From contig NZ_LMRV01000027.1 of assembly GCF_001428245.1 (NCBI RefSeq), forward strand, positions 47,487-111,486: DNA of 64,000 nt. Reading direction: 5' to 3'. Below are positions 63,041 to 64,000 of this stretch, one piece after another. The notes beneath the pieces were generated by a model. That model had not been told where the DNA came from. It saw only the letters and a program-made list of their open reading frames with translations, and did not search any database. The stretch is from Paenibacillus sp. Soil522 (GTDB lineage Bacteria > Bacillota > Bacilli > Paenibacillales > Paenibacillaceae). The translations under genes were made by a program, and so were the position numbers. How positions within the stretch are numbered: position 1 is the first letter of the stretch; each line of letters opens with the position of its first letter.

Positions 63041-64000
63041 ATGGAAGCTATTTTATTAGTCGGGCACGGCAGCCGTGATCCTGAAGGAAATGCGGAGCTG
63101 CTGCGTTTTGCGGATATGATGCGGCAAAAGGCTCCGCAATTCGTTATCGAAACTTGCTTTTTAGAATTCGAGGCACCCAATATTTCCAAAGGCATTGACC
63201 GCTGCGTGGAACTGGGAGCCCATCGTATCGTAGTGGTCCCGATTACTTTGTTTGCGGCAGGCCATGCGAAGATTCATATTCCAGTCGAAATCTGCAAGGG
63301 GAAAAAGCGGTATCCTCATATTGAATTTACATATGGCCGTCCGATCGGTATTCATCATAAGGTAATCGATATTTTGGAATCCCGCCTGAAAGAAGCCGGC
63401 TTTGCGGGTGAGATCGCATCCGCGCAAACTTCACTGCCTGAAGGCGGGGCGGGCAGCAAAGCAATAACCTTGCGTAATGAAGATACGGCTGTCCTTGTAT
63501 TAGGAAGAGGAAGCAGCGATGCCGAAGCAAACGGCGATTTATTTAAAATGACCCGTCTGCTGTGGGAACAAGTTCCCGTGAAATGGGCGGAGAGCAGCTT
63601 CATCGGTGTTACCGAGCCTTCTTTCCCGGAGGGACTTACGCATTGTTTACGACTTGGAGCCAAGAAAATTTACGTCCTTCCTTATTTTCTGTTTACAGGT
63701 ATTTTAATAAAACGAATAGAGCAAATGACGGCTGAATTTGCTGCAATACATAAAGATGTAGACATACAGCTGGCAGGATATTTCGGATTTCATCCGCAAT
63801 TGGTAGAGACGCTGTTGGACCGGGTAACGGAGGCTATCGAGGGACAGCCGTTTATGAGCTGCGATATGTGCATGAACCGTATGGAAGCAGCGGACCATCA
63901 TGATCACGACCATCATCACGATCACGATCATCATGACCACAGTCATGACCATCATCACGATCACGATCATCATGACCACAGTCATGACCATCATCACGAT
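63041..64000 (+). CDS. cbiX: Sirohydrochlorin cobaltochelatase, long CbiX, cut by window end
   Basis: 320 residues are visible; the 3' end is outside. Two CbiX/CbiK repeats: first LVGHGSRDPEGN with His9 and FAAGHAKIHIP near residue 80 (metal-site His), second LGRGSSDAEAN and VLPYFLFTGILIKRI near 215. It inserts cobalt into sirohydrochlorin, the first step of the early-cobalt-insertion pathway. An MSCDMC motif (Cys274, Cys277) fits the Fe-S MxCxxC site of long CbiX. From residue ~287 a His/Asp tail begins, in tandem 13-residue repeats, for metal storage. TAGGAGG lies before the ATG. Confidence 0.94.
   Translation, partial: MEAILLVGHGSRDPEGNAELLRFADMMRQKAPQFVIETCFLEFEAPNISKGIDRCVELGAHRIVVVPITLFAAGHAKIHIPVEICKGKKRYPHIEFTYGRPIGIHHKVIDILESRLKEAGFAGEIASAQTSLPEGGAGSKAITLRNEDTAVLVLGRGSSDAEANGDLFKMTRLLWEQVPVKWAESSFIGVTEPSFPEGLTHCLRLGAKKIYVLPYFLFTGILIKRIEQMTAEFAAIHKDVDIQLAGYFGFHPQLVETLLDRVTEAIEGQPFMSCDMCMNRMEAADHHDHDHHHDHDHHDHSHDHHHDHDHHDHSHDHHHD
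63908..64000 (+). repeat. 39-bp tandem repeat coding a His/Asp-rich CbiX tail
   Basis: Two identical 39-base units (63908-63946, 63947-63985) and the start of a third (63986 on) encode a 13-residue His/Asp/Ser unit (DHHHDHDHHDHSH). The array is in frame and continues past the window. Confidence 0.93.

Noticed and set aside
63908..64000. Tandem repeats that could be taken for a CRISPR array.
   Set aside because: Units are contiguous with no spacers and code in frame for the His-rich CbiX tail.

Overview
This window looks like a chromosomal segment from an aerobic, endospore-forming Firmicute of the Paenibacillus type. The signs are a GerA/GerC/GerB-type germinant-receptor operon, three YheC/YheD-like spore-coat ATP-grasp proteins, YesM/YesN-type carbohydrate two-component regulation, GH66 dextran enzymes, a type III polyketide synthase cluster, strong AGGAGG ribosome sites, TTG/GTG starts, and cre (CcpA) boxes. 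No rRNA, tRNA, CRISPR array, prophage or intact insertion sequence was seen.

Layout. 0-8.3 kb: sugar-catabolic genes (ThuA-like and Gfo/Idh/MocA oxidoreductases, an SGNH esterase, an AraC regulator) with a Nudix hydrolase and an ArsB/NhaD-type transporter between them. 8.4-22.8 kb: a dextran / cyclo-isomaltooligosaccharide locus with a binding lipoprotein, two ABC permeases, a GH66 lipoprotein, a second very large GH66 gene broken by three lesions, a histidine kinase, an AraC-type response regulator and a second binding lipoprotein. 22.8-27.4 kb: a SWIM/SNF2 helicase and an aldo/keto reductase. 27.4-38.6 kb: spore and envelope genes (three ATP-grasp coat proteins, two NlpC/P60 hydrolases, a CapA-like protein, a germination-receptor operon). 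38.6-43.8 kb: an RNA 2',3'-cyclic phosphodiesterase, an SgrR-type regulator, a DUF4173 membrane protein, a wrecked metallophosphoesterase and a UPF0158 protein. 44.0-49.3 kb: a four-gene type III PKS cluster with a methyltransferase, an FAD oxidoreductase and an MMPL exporter. 49.3-56.6 kb: an orphan ParB-like protein, several gene fragments, a CuAO-N-domain secreted protein, glgC and a spermidine-synthase-like protein.

56.6-64.0 kb: a cobalamin-riboswitch-controlled operon for cobalamin synthesis by the early-cobalt-insertion route. It starts with two membrane-anchored proteins and a CbtB-like protein, which I infer to be a cobalt-acquisition module. Next comes a 1012-residue protein joining HEAT-like helices, an archaeal-LonB-type membrane AAA+ module, a degenerate Lon-protease domain and a complete BluB (5,6-dimethylbenzimidazole synthase) domain. 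Then follow a CbiH60-type C17-methyltransferase with a 4Fe-4S reductase-like domain and a CbiX cobaltochelatase whose His-rich tail is cut by the window end. The LonB/BluB fusion under B12 control is the most unusual object in the window.

Gene decay is prominent. Fragments or broken copies exist of a Gfo oxidoreductase, the second GH66 enzyme, a metallophosphoesterase, a chemotaxis receptor, an AlkZ-like protein and one or two GNAT acetyltransferases. All family names come from reading motifs by eye; no database search was run.
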